Part shown: piece by piece, positions 13,560 through 24,392 of the stretch | Layout: the number at the start of each line of letters is the position of its first letter | Position numbering within the stretch: the first letter of the stretch is position 1 | Assembly: GCA_026874595.1 (NCBI GenBank) | Contig: CM049317.1 | Location: forward strand, 58,303,618 to 58,367,617 | DNA from: Sipunculus nudus | Lineage: Eukaryota > Annelida > Sipuncula > Golfingiida > Sipunculidae | Direction of reading: 5' to 3' | DNA length: 64,000 nt | Notes under the pieces: generated by a model | What the model saw: the letters and a program-made list of their open reading frames with translations, nothing else | What the model was told of the DNA's origin: nothing | Databases searched by the model: none | Translations under genes and position numbers: made by a program

Positions 13560-13800
13560 AAGGCCCATGAATAGAAGAAGAAAGTAATAATATGAAATGA
13601 AGTCATTAAATGAAATGAGGGAAAACAAAGAAAGAACAGAAAAAGGAAAGTGAACCTCAGAAAAAATAGACTCAAAAAGGAAATAAATGTGAAAAGAAAA
13701 ATAAATAAACAACATTCATGAAACTCAAATAAATAGAGGCAAGAAAGAAGGATGGAAAACATAAAGAGTGTACGGGTTAAGATATATAAAGAGAGAATGA
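13560..13800 (+). other. Purine-biased tract
   Basis: About 240 bp dominated by A and G on the plus strand, irregular rather than a simple repeat. It explains the Phe/Leu/Ser-rich minus-strand ORFs at 13485-13762. Its left end carries a 20-bp word (AGCAAACAAGGCCCATGAAT) found again at about 32678. Confidence 0.6.
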
Positions 13801-14118
13801 GAGAAAATTAGAGCGAATTTGCTGCCTTATTTGCCCAGGTTATTGTATGAATAATAACGTTTCAATCGAATTTTAAATTAACTTCAGTGCTACCAGAAAT
13901 ATAAGATAATATGTTAACCTTATTCTTTCTTTTTTTCTCCAAAAATCTATAAACATTTTGTTGGACGAACTCGAATAGATGAAATAAGGGTACCTGTCTT
14001 ATTTAGGTAATGTTTGTTTAAGCTCAACAATTAAGCTTGGAGCCAGCCGTCACAAGTACGACGTTAACTGAAACATAGTCCGGGTGGAAAGACCTCAGCT
14101 TTCCCCCAATTCAGATCA

Positions 14119-14131
14119 CCCCCCCCCCCCC
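14119..14131 (+). repeat. C13 homopolymer
   Basis: Run of 13 C, followed about 20 bp later by a TGATTTCAGATTACCCC word that recurs inverted near 29757. Confidence 0.9.
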
Positions 14132-14381
14132 TCCCGGGCATCCTTAATTGATTTCAGATTACCCCTGATTTGAAATCTTATCCTAATTTCAGGTTATCAC
14201 CGCACTGTTTAGATTACTCTCGCTGATTTAACTAAATTATAAATATTTTTTGCTTTTAATTCATGACATATTCTTTCATTAACAGACGTGAAAGATCGAA
14301 GTTTAAAAGATGGGCTCAATCTATGAAAAAACAATTGTCGCAAAATGTTAACTTTAATGTAAACTAAATATATTTACATTG

Positions 14382-14456
14382 ATCTGAAATCGATGTTAGA
14401 TCCCCCCCCCCCTCCGATGGGGGGGGGAACTAACGCTGGGGTCATCTGAAATCGAT
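14382..14456. repeat. poly(C)/poly(G) hairpin between direct repeats
   Basis: A run of 11 C at 14402-14412, a 6-base spacer and a run of 9 G at 14419-14427 form a pure G:C hairpin. It is flanked by two copies of ATCTGAAATCGAT (14382-14394 and 14444-14456). Confidence 0.8.
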
Positions 14457-14732
14457 ACCCCTGCCTAACATAGATTATCCGTAGAGTTGTTTCTGTATTT
14501 GTTTGTGTCACTATGTATCATGTTTATGATCGGTCCCTAGTTCTACATGGATGTCCTTAAGCTTTATTTATAGTGACTAAAAATATCTGTCAAACTCTTT
14601 TGGGTATATAACAAATATATGCATGGGTTTCAAAACGTGATTGCCCCTATATATAAATAGGCTTCAATTTAATACCTGATATATTATATATACATGTACA
14701 TGCATGTATGGTATATGTATTGAAATAAATAT

Positions 14733-14789
<57 letters not shown>
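14733..14789. repeat. (TA)n microsatellite
   Basis: TA tract with one interruption; the minus-strand 60-residue ORF is its translation. Confidence 0.95.
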
Positions 14790-14792
<3 letters not shown>

Positions 14793-16430
14793 AGGTGTGA
14801 TATATGATGAAATTGATCTGGGTCTGTATTTATCTCCCCTTGCATGATGTTACTTGAATAGATCAAATAATAAAAGATTACACATTAAATGCTTTACGTA
14901 CTTTTGTGAATATTTTCAAATTGTACCAGGCAGTTTTGCTGCCTGCTTATAGGCTGACAGACCTGTATATCTAATATAATCTGATTGCTCTGTTTATTTA
15001 AATATGCATACGAAGAATTAATGTTATTATTTTTAGTTTAAAATACATGTTTACTTAAAAAACAAGACGATAACATTGTTTTTGAGCAGAACTCAAAAGG
15101 AGCTTCGACTTTTAGCCAATTATACTTTTCAGTAAAGTTTAGATTTGTTTAAAACTCGAATTGTCCGACCTTTATATAAAAAAATCACTTCTTTAACTAA
15201 CGACGTTTATTTAAATAAAGAAATACGGTCAGATTGAATCATAAAATGTTCATACACATGCATTGTAAATATTATTTAAGATTTTGTTGGCACCCAAGGA
15301 TGCCAACAGTAAATGATATTTTTTTCATAAAGGAGAATATATATTGGAATATTCAGGAAAATCTTTCTCATTTTTTTAAAGTAAACTTGAAAAACCTGAA
15401 ACAACACAACCGTACCTATCCACCATAGAGGAATTCGGCTGCAATATGCATATACCTCAGTAATGATAATGACATATGTTTCGCATGTTGTATCTTTATA
15501 TACAGTTGGATTTTGAAGCTTTGTTTTATACGATGAAAACATCTAATAATAATAGCCACGTCACCATGGTATAAGTTTCTATTGAAAAGCTGGTTGCATT
15601 CTTCTAGGCGTTAAGCTATATATTAGATTATTTTAAGTAATTCAATTGCGCGCATTTCATATATATGTTTGTTTGTGCACCGTTAGAATCGCGCAAAGCA
15701 TAATATCGAATTTAGGATAAAAGGGGAATTTCACGAAATTCAAGTTTTCATTAAGGGTGAGAGAGAGAAAGCTCCTAGAGCTCGTTTTTATAAAATCATG
15801 CATGATAACTCCAATTGACAACGCCTGCGTACATTTTATCTTATTTCAAATACTTGTTTTAAAAGACAGTACTTGGCAAAGTTTACCAAGCTGATATTTA
15901 TTTATGAATTGTCTTAATTGTCAATGATGTGATTAAAACAAGTATTGTGTTGTAGTATTTCTAAAACAGGAATACAATCGTACTAAAATACTAATAAATA
16001 CTGTTGCATGCACTATCTATCTGTTAACAACTTTGTATCACATACCTGAAGTCACTGAGTGTTATAAAATCATATAGTTGTATAATTTTGTGTGTTAAAT
16101 TTAAACACAATATATCAGAAACGTGGATATTTAGAAATTCATTTTTAAATATGTAAATCCTGAACGGACATCGGTTCCTGTGTTTTGAATTCTTACCTAA
16201 AGCTATAGATCGGACATTTCCTCAGATACATCCTTAAGTTTGTGAACAGACAACAGACAGACATCGATCCCTGTATTTCGAATTCTTATCTAAAGCTATA
16301 GATCTGACATATCCTCAAAGATCAGATCAAAATATAAGAGTGTTCTGTCAGGCAGCTAAAAGTAAGGAAATGTGGCGGTAACAATATGGCTTTTAAATCA
16401 TGGTTCAGGTTGATTTTATTACAGATAGTT
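14790..16430. other. AT-rich stretch with a small tandem duplication
   Basis: No gene recognised. A duplicated segment of about 55 bp with a 93-bp period lies at about 16165-16315; both copies share AATTCTTA, AAAGCTATAGATC and GGACAT-type blocks. Confidence 0.55.
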
Positions 16431-16980
16431 TGATGGAAAACCTGGCCGGCATTAGATATCACCGGGGTGACATACTGTAAACTGATCCGCTAAAAAAAAC
16501 GATGTAAATCAAACTTGGTAAGACAGCCACCGCAGGCCTGGAGCACCAACGGAGAAAAAAGACCTAACCACGTGACCGCTGCCGGGTTGGACCTTTCAGG
16601 CAACACGTATTAAATGGCCCGTGCACGGTTGGCGGTTTATCACGCTTTGCAAAGTTTGATGTATGTTTTAATGGTCTGGGACTTTAATTTATGTATTACT
16701 ACACAACGAGCTAAATGGTCGTATCCTTATGGGTTTTTCATTGTCCTTGCAATTCATATCCCGGTGGTCCCCTGTCACGTGGGTATTATCATAATTTATG
16801 CAGCTTACCGACGGGTCTACGAGTGTTGTGGTACTCTCGCAACAGATGGCGCCACGATTGCCATCCATGCAACATATCGTCAAGAATCAGTCTCAATATA
16901 CACTTTCAAAACACTCAACGTAATAAAATTTAACTTTATATGCATGGGCGCGCAGATAAAAAATTAATTGCAATTAGGTG
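16430..16980. promoter_or_regulatory. GC-richer patch with E-boxes and CTCF-like site
   Basis: Two CACGTG E-boxes lie at 16569-16574 (CCACGTGACC context) and 16776-16781 (GTCACGTGG context), and a CTCF-like site at about 16838-16853. The plus ORF 16614-16967 (117 residues) has no recognisable domain and overlaps ORFs in the other frame and strand, as GC-richer DNA often does. Most likely a regulatory element or an unrecognised exon. Confidence 0.35.
16838..16853 (+). promoter_or_regulatory. CTCF-like motif (CAACAGATGGCGCC)
   Basis: The core AGATGGCGC matches the CTCF consensus as known from insects and vertebrates. It is the second CTCF-like site in the window and is oriented opposite to the one near 8.41 kb. 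Confidence 0.4.
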
Positions 16981-18093
16981 GTCACAGAGCCTGAAGAGGA
17001 AAATAAAATTTATTTGAAAATTTAACTGAGTAAGAGAAAAATTAATGATTTACTGCAAGGATTGTATTCATTAATTTGTTTGCTATTACGTAACTTTTGG
17101 GGAAAAAAAATGTTTAAATTGTTATTACTAAGATCTATATTACATAAGCTGCTCTGTTGAAATCAAATGAATATGTGATGCAAAACCTGTAAGTGTCGTT
17201 AGTGTCAAGATTAGAAATAAGTGTCAATTAGTAGTAATATCATGAAATGCATGCAGTTGCATAATCTTTCATCTTATAAAGTTTATCTTGTATTATTTTT
17301 CTCAAGTATAGTATCAGACAAGAGAGTATTTTCGTATATATCCTGAATATCCCTGGAGAAAAATGACACCAACTTATCGATAGTAATTGTTTATAAACAT
17401 TTGTATGGCTATCAATTAATTTACGATTTAGTAACATTTTAATACTAGTTTAAATATTAGCACTTATTAAAATTACGAAAAGCAACTTATGTATGACATA
17501 CGCAGTAAGCGATGTCGACAAATGAAAATGAGCATAAGTTTCCAATAAGATATTTATACGTTAATCCAATAAGCTGAAATAAGTTTTAATTGCCCACACA
17601 AATTTGATCTTTTCATATTTGTCTCTTCATTATTGTTACCGGATCCAATAATTTTATTTTCATAAGCACGAGTGCCATTTACATATTTACGGAGTTAATT
17701 TTTCTACATTGTTGTATAACTAATAATAAAAATTAGATTTTTTTTTAAAATTTATTGATGAAATAGAGTAGATTCGAATATTTACTGATTTTCCGGCAAA
17801 AACTGCATGATGATTTTATAATGTACAGTTAACACATTAAAATGAAATAAATGAGAATGTTTGTATATGCGCGTTTACCGTGGCAATCAATAAAGATTCG
17901 AAATTTATTTACTTAGTTCTTCATTTTGAAAAGTACAATTTTAAAGATAAAAAAATATATTACTTCATACAGTATATCCTGTCTAATGCATGATGATAGT
18001 CAATAAACGGGCTGACGAATTTTGTTTTTCTGTTGAATAACATAGTGAGAAAATATAATATTTGCTTCAAAGAAACTATAGAGAAGCGGATCC
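16981..18093. other. AT-rich stretch without a recognisable gene
   Basis: Nothing recognisable; the 65-residue minus ORF at 17240-17437 has no domain signal. Confidence 0.6.
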
Positions 18094-18127
18094 GGGTTGG
18101 GGGCGGGGGGCTGGGGTCGGGGGAGGG
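18094..18127 (+). other. Strong G-quadruplex candidate
   Basis: Six G-runs of 3 to 6 bases separated by 1- or 2-base loops within 34 bp, the densest in the window. Confidence 0.7.
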
Positions 18128-18167
18128 TGAGTTTCAGGGTTTCAGACCAACTTTCGCGGCCTGGAAT

Positions 18168-18180
18168 CCCCCCCCCCCCC
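18168..18180 (+). repeat. C13 homopolymer
   Basis: Thirteen C followed directly by six T. Confidence 0.95.
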
Positions 18181-18274
18181 TTTTTTATGCTCCTAATTCT
18201 TTTTTACTCTTTATATCAGACCTCGCTTTGGCGACAACCTCGAAAATGCGACCACTTTTTATCGGGGTCCCGTT

Positions 18275-18380
18275 GGAGTGGAGGGAATGGGGAGAGACAG
18301 AGCGGGAAGGGGAGGGGGGGAGAGAGAGTGGGGGAGCGAGAGAGTGGGGGGGACAGAGCGGAAGAGAGAGAGATACGGAG
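18275..18380 (+). repeat. Purine-rich GGGA/GAGA tract
   Basis: Irregular G- and A-only stretch of about 100 bp with many GGGG and GAGAG words. It accounts for the Arg/Glu/Gly-rich ORFs at 18033-18404. Confidence 0.8.
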
Positions 18381-18480
18381 ATGCAGCTACGTATAGCTAG
18401 CTAAATCAGTAGCCGTATATATACATAAACTGCAGACACACGGCCGGACAGTCAAACCTCAGGCGGAATAATGAGGGCTG

Positions 18481-18690
18481 TTACGACCCATAATGTAATA
18501 ACTGGCCCATAATGTAATAACGGCCCATATTGTAATAAAACGACCCATAATGTAATAATAGCCCATAATGTAATAAAAAAGGGCCCATATTGTAATAACT
18601 ATACCCTGCCCATATTGTAATAAAATCGCAAGTGGGTAAAACGGCCCATATTGTTATAAAATCGAAGGTGGATAAAACGGCCAATAATTT
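18481..18690 (-). repeat. Left arm tandem repeat of foldback-like element
   Basis: Degenerate tandem array of CCCATAATGTAATAA units; copies near the middle of the element (18643, 18683) are the most diverged. Confidence 0.85.
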
Positions 18691-19744
18691 TATAAATCAA
18701 AGTTCATGCAAATTAACTTAGACAATTCAAATATTGACTTCTCGTGACACGAATGTGTAAGTAAACATACAAGTATGAAAAACCACTGGATTACATAATG
18801 ACTATTTGCTTAAAACGGTGACCAAGCTAATATGAACGAAATATGGCCATGATTCATGATTATCCTTTTGTTGAACCAGTTTTTAAATAGGATGATAAAG
18901 TATTTAAACAAGATAATATATATATGTATATCGCCAAAATGTAAATATTTTTCAATTTTAACAGATAAATTATACAAAACTCTCATTATCGATACATTTT
19001 AATTTATTTTAATTCTTTTTAAAATATAAATGAAAGTTTAAATTTCAGTGCGTTTTGCTCAATGTATCACAGAGAATATTTTATATGATCTCTCGAAACC
19101 TCCCGAGATTTGGAAATTATAAATGGAAGTACTGCTGCAATTTTTTGGTGCCTATATATGTATTGGTTAAGATGTCTTAGGTTAACATGTATAACACGTC
19201 GCATAGATTAAGAGCTTTCAACGCACGTATTTGAAGTTAAAACCTGGATGCGTCATTCGTGCGATTCAAGAGTTTACAATTTAATTTTTAAAAATAATTA
19301 GCCCAAACAACAAAACAACAATCTGAAAATGCCGGTTTCTGTGTTCTAGAGGTAGAGCATAGGGCGCAGAGCGGGGAGATTCAGGGGCGTAACCAGGTTT
19401 GAGGGAGGGCAGGGGGCCATGATTAGTGACGGATCTAGAAATTCGAAAGTTGTAGGGGGGGGGGCGCTAATATGCATACATGGGTACTATGAAAACTGTT
19501 ATATATACGTGTATATATATGTATATATATATATATTATTATTAATGAAATAATGATAATTATTATTATATTATTATTATTATTATACGTTATATTTTAG
19601 TGTATGAAAATATGATCTTTTTATTCAATTGTGAACCATGGTTTCATTAAGGTTAGTAACAGGTTCATGGAGAGGGTATGCTAGGGGGCAGGATATTATG
19701 TAAATTCACTAAGCGTGTGCTCTGTCATTCTTGAGCTTAAACAT

Positions 19745-20030
19745 ATGTTATTACAATATAAATATGTTATTACAATATGGGTCGTTTTTCCCACTTCCCG
19801 TTGTATTACAATATGGGTAGGGTATGATTATTACAATATGGGTCGTTTTTATTACAATATGGGCCGTTATTACAATATGGGCCGTTTTTTATTACATTAT
19901 GGGCCGTTATTACAGTATGGGCCAGTTTTATTACAATATGGGCAGGGTATGATTATTACATTATGGGTCGTTATTATTACAATATGGGCCGTTATTACAT
20001 TATGGGCCGGTTATTACATTATGGGTTGTA
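19745..20030 (+). repeat. Right arm tandem repeat of foldback-like element
   Basis: Inverse-oriented units TTACAATATGGG separated by short G/T- or C/G-rich linkers. The 110-residue ORF here reads as periodic ITIWVV/YYNMGR-type peptides and is not a gene. Confidence 0.85.
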
Positions 20031-20042
20031 ACAAGGGCCACA

Positions 20043-21371
20043 TGTAAGTCCTCTATAATGGCGAAACAGTCCTGAAAATACTGCCAGGCGGGTCTGCCCG
20101 CGGCGTACAGCCAGAACAGGAAAGACGAACCGCAGAGGTCTGGAGTTTATAACCTCTGGAAATAATTTACCACAGCTTATGTTAAAGGGATATGACTGGA
20201 CAGACAGAAAACATAATCACTTCTACTCTCACTGCTATATTATTATTGCTAAAATATCAAACGGAAGTTAAAGGTGAACTACAGAAATGTAAATATATGA
20301 ATATGTAATAAGGACAATTTAAAAACGCTTCACGAAAAAAATCTTGAAAAAACCTTTGCAAATACAAGACCCTAAAATTAAAATAATGTAAGCGTATTTT
20401 TCCCCCTAAATTATATATATGAGCACACTGTTCATTGGGGAAATGTATCCCATTTCAAAAGCATTTAAATAATAGAGATGTATCACTTAATTTAAACATA
20501 TACTGTTTATGCAAAATGTAAATGATAAATTTGGTGAAACATCCATCAATGACTATTTCGTTTACATTATATATATAATATGATCAAAGAAAACTTTAAT
20601 TATCTTTAAGGTATAATCACCACTTTACTCTAAGTTATCTTTTAAAAATCTTGCTTTCATAAAACATTGGTCCTCTAATTTAATGTATAAAAATGCTTTT
20701 AAGTGGACTAAATAAAGTTAAAAGAGAAAACAGTGAATAATCCGATTTATTCTGTCTCATCATGGTTATATCAAATTTGGTCTGTTTTACTACACGTAAT
20801 ATTTCAATCAGGGGTTGTAGAAAAAAATCGCTTCAGTACTGAAAAGTATTGTTTCGATAAAGGTGAACTTGACAGGTCAGCTGAGCGGCTTTTAACAGAA
20901 AAAATTCCAACATTACATAAGATTTGTATTCATTATACTTACCTTATAGATATCCATATATATATGTGCTCCTTTGTCCAGAAAAAAGTGGCTGATAAAT
21001 TTAAATCGAATTTTTGCATTAAACTATTCTGTTCACCAATACCTGAGTTTGTTCATTGAACATCAAAGACAAAAAAAGTGCATTGTCTTCTGATCAGCAG
21101 AACTTAGCATGTTCCATTGTTATATTAAGGATGCAAAGAACTATAGGTATTTATCGAATCAATTTAATTTAAAAAATATAATAAATATATGTTATATGTC
21201 ATGACGGGTGCCTCATTATCTTTAAAAGTATACGGAATACAATTTATATTTGCAGGTGCAGAGTGTGTGATGGATAATATCTATAGTATTTATTGACTTC
21301 AAGATTATAACCTTTCCTTTTCTATTAAAATGAGCAACGAAACAAAACTGCCCTTTTACGATCTCTCTATT
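20043..21371. other. AT-rich stretch without a recognisable gene
   Basis: Contains a plus ORF at 20733-21059 (108 residues) outside any repeat. It has no domain, signal peptide or motif I recognise, so I do not call it a gene. Confidence 0.5.
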
Positions 21372-21372
21372 G

Positions 21373-21443
<71 letters not shown>
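21372..21443 (+). repeat. Compound (TA)n-(GA)n microsatellite
   Basis: About 11 TA units run directly into about 25 GA units. It abuts, within about 20 bp, the MITE starting at 21464. Confidence 0.95.
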
Positions 21444-21445
<2 letters not shown>

Positions 21446-21463
21446 AATACGCTTGTATACATA

Positions 21464-21780
21464 CAGTAGAACCTCGAATATCCGTATCTCCTTTTTTTCC
21501 GAAAATTCGTTTTTCCGAAATTTAACCTAAGGAACTGAAGTTTACCTGTTTAAATGCTTCGGAAAAGAAAATATGACTCATGATGATTTATAACGATCTG
21601 ATGAGATAACGTTATTATATGCAAGGATCCGCAAATATTGATTGAACGTTAATAATGATATACCTAACGTACCTATTAAAGTACCAGCAGTATACTTGTC
21701 TGACTTCGCGTATCCGTAACCTAAATTATCCGAACAAAGTTTATGTCCCCCAAACCATTCGGATATTCGAGGTTCTACAG
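21464..21780. mobile_element. pogo/Tigger-like MITE
   Basis: The left end CAGTAGAACCTCGAATATCC matches the reverse complement of the right end except near the tip (CTGT instead of CAGT). Both ends abut TA (21462-21463 and 21781-21782), the Tc1/mariner/pogo target. The CAGT-GAACCTCG style of terminus is typical of pogo/Tigger elements. At 317 bp with no ORF it is a non-autonomous copy. A second internal inverted block (TCCGAA / TTCGGA) extends the pairing. Confidence 0.85.
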
Positions 21781-22206
21781 TATATTAAAACGCACTCATA
21801 AGAAATGTATTTGAATCTTAGTTGAATATTCCACTTTAACAGTCCTTTAATGAAAGTTCTAGCTCGCTGGTCTGTCTCAGATTATATCAGCACATGTCTT
21901 ATATATATAGAGCTTCAGCTTTACCTCTCTATAATGATATAATGTTGTGTCATATTCCGGCAGTAACTATAAAGAGTCGTTAATGTATGATCGCGGAGCC
22001 ACATGAAAGGCGATATTAACCCTGTGTATATACGGTATAACCGTGAGTGCACGATAACAAACAAATTCTCACACGACTCCTAATTAATAAAACCGAACCG
22101 ATTAAATACTGGTTTTGCTATTATAAGCAATATTAAGATAAACTGCATGGCTCTATCAACTTGTTTAACTATTTTGCGTGTGCTCTTTTGCAGTATTACG
22201 TGATGA

Positions 22207-22208
<2 letters not shown>

Positions 22209-22268
<60 letters not shown>

Positions 22269-22296
22269 TTATTTATATGTGTGTGTGTGTGTTTGT
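22209..22296 (+). repeat. Compound (TA)n-(TTTA)-(GT)n microsatellite
   Basis: About 27 TA units, then a short TTTATA stretch, then about 7 GT units. Confidence 0.95.
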
Positions 22297-23203
22297 GTTA
22301 CAAAACTTCCTTGTATGCATACGTGGTACATATAATATCAATATGGATAATCATATAATCATTATGATTATGGATAACTTTGTTCGATATGACATATCTA
22401 ATTATACATTATGCGAGTTCAGGTAAACATATATCGCATCCTCATTGCCTTTAATGCATTCAAAAACATGTGTTTGATCCTAAACATATAACTCCGAACT
22501 CAAGTGATGTACGTCCTTATTTATATTCTAAAAAAGGGTCTGTCTTTAAGGAAGAGACATCCTGAATAGAATATTCCCAGTCTAAGGCAATTTATAGTTT
22601 ATCTATAGTTTTCCTTAATTAAAAAATATTGTCTATTTTTGTGTGCGTACATATTGAATACATGTGGAACATATTTTTCAGTGTATACGCCAATTTGACG
22701 TAGTATCGTCATAACCTCCATGGCAGTGTCACACTCACCCCTGCTCTAATAAGTTTAAAGTCGTTAATTTTTCTTGTTCTTATATCCATGGAGTTCAGTA
22801 GAATGTTAAAGTATATCTAAAAAACAATAATTCCTCAGACCCCATATATATGGCTATATTCATTCTAAAGTGTGAGGTATCACATGGACTCGCGTACTAT
22901 ATATATGTATCTTTATATATATATAAGAATTAAGGCCTCTACTAAACCCTAAATCGTTGTATCAGGTATTTAGGACAATAAAATTTGGCGCGCTTTAAAT
23001 GCCCAACATACATGATTTATATGAAAATATAGGGACCATACCTTAACATGTTTACCATACTGTCTACCAATGCAAATTCTCACGGTATTAGGTGTGTATA
23101 TTATAAACTTCAGAAACATAAGGTGTAAAATGAATAGGAACACACCTAAACAAATGTTAAAACGTATATATACGCATGTATGCACGAAATATAACCCTAC
23201 CAT
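22297..23203. other. AT-rich stretch without a recognisable gene
   Basis: If the minus-strand exon candidate at 23404-23515 is real, this is within or downstream of its first intron. No second exon is recognised. Confidence 0.45.
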
Positions 23204-23403
23204 ACCCATATCACCAATGATAGAACCGCAGGCCTAAAAGAAACATAAAATTCTTCCAACCGGGTTGTATGTGTACCTGCGTCGAAAGGGAGAACGTTAT
23301 AGCAGGAAGCCATAAAATGTTGGCTAAAACCTGCAAAACAACAGCCATTATAGCGTTCAAAGCCAAACAAGAACCCGACGTTTTAGGAATCGCATACACT
23401 TAC

Positions 23404-23515
23404 CGGTTTCATAGCGGCTAGCCATTTCACGGGAACATTCGGGGGCGATGAAAACGGTCGTCTGCTTTTGGCGAACAGCGCAAGTGAGGCGCGATCCTAG
23501 CGCTTCAGGGAGAAT
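23404..23515 (-). CDS. Candidate first coding exon (hypothetical)
   Basis: On the minus strand a frame is open from just after a TGA at 23518-23516 to a consensus splice donor. The donor's GTAAGT occupies 23403-23398, with exon ending ...GAAACCG. An ATG at 23425-23423 has G at -3 and G at +4, a good initiation context, giving a short reading MASRYETG before the donor. Longer upstream reading in the same frame includes VFIAPECSREM. A second frame is also open through the donor (PPNVPVKWLAAMKP). The exon has many CpG and is far less AT-rich than its flanks. Possible acceptors follow at about 23331 (TTGTTTTGCAG on the minus strand) and 23280 (CTCCCTTTCGACGCAG). I recognise no family. It may instead be a 5'UTR exon or part of an old repeat. 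Confidence 0.25.
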
Positions 23516-23554
23516 TCAGTAAACACTTTGCCTCGTAAAAGGCAGGTCGACCCC

Positions 23555-23572
23555 GCGTTTTTATATACCCTA
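23555..23572 (-). promoter_or_regulatory. TATA-box candidate upstream of exon candidate
   Basis: The minus strand reads GGGTATATAAAAACGCGGGG at 23570-23551, a textbook TATA box in a GC-rich surround. It lies about 45 bp upstream of the open frame and about 135 bp upstream of the ATG at 23425. That spacing allows a start site near 23535 and a 5'UTR of roughly 110 bases. Confidence 0.4.
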
Positions 23573-24355
23573 GACCTACTGCTGCTAACCTACAGCGGCC
23601 GATTACATTCAGGGAGAGGTGAAAGGGGACCACTTTGATACCGACCGTACTCAAATCTGTACTCTACCCTGTGTTTTATGGTAGAGGCAAACCAAAGTGT
23701 TCTCTTACCCCTCCCCTCTATATATACACGCACAGCCAAGCAACCGCAGATCCTATAACATTATGATCAAACCGTTCATACACAGTTATAACCAATCGCT
23801 GGACTAGAGTTGTATCACAGTATTGCGTATGATGATTATAATAATGATGATAAATTTCCATGCCCTAATTATAGTAGACCAAATACATTCCTTTTAACCT
23901 TGACCACCGAAAATAGATTGCTTTATGACGATTTTTGACGTAAAATTGGTAAAAATAGACTCCTTAAGTCACTCGTCTGTCACTTGTAGAGAGAAGTATG
24001 TGCTTATCAAAGCGTAATATACAGTCGGTTTTTATTCACCAAAACGCTTGAACAATCAAAGTTAAGTGTTTATTTAAATATAGGAAGGAAAACGGGTTTG
24101 ACATGTTCAGGAAAATTGGCTTCTTGCCTGTTTGAATTTTGTTTCAGGGAGATCGGATGTAATTGTCACTAAGGAAATTTTTGTAAAAAATGTTCTGCGT
24201 ATGGGTCATGCAGCAGTATGCTGAAACGGTTGAATCTATGAATGGGGCACTAATGGATATGTATACGTTAATGTAACTTTTTCTCGGATATGGCGTCATA
24301 TACCTACATATATATACAACCAATTAAGAAACGACAAAATAATAAGTCATACTTT

Positions 24356-24392
<37 letters not shown>

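Larger units (their letters stand above)
18474..20042. mobile_element. Foldback-like element with repeat-built terminal inverted repeats
   Basis: The left arm (about 18481-18690) holds about nine copies of CCCATAATGTAATAA or CCCATATTGTAATAA spaced 17-34 bp. The right arm (about 19745-20030) holds about twelve copies of the exact inverse (TTACAATATGGG, TTACATTATGGG). The outermost 50-odd bases match when one end is reverse-complemented, with TGTTAC then ACCCATAATGTAATAAC at both tips. The ~1.05-kb middle has no transposase-like ORF; it includes CAGGGGCGTAACCAGG near 19382, the style of another transposon end, and a short TA/ATT-rich tract. The architecture recalls foldback transposons such as Drosophila FB or Galileo, whose long terminal arms contain tandem repeats. 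No clean target duplication is visible. Confidence 0.65.

Noticed and set aside
14684-14866. Tyr-Ile repeat ORFs over (TA)n tracts (here and at about ten other sites)
   Set aside because: Alternating TA read in frame gives Tyr-Ile on both strands; no coding meaning.
18033-18404. 123-residue Gly/Glu/Arg-rich ORF
   Set aside because: Explained by the G-rich and purine-only tracts; a second frame over the same bases is equally open.
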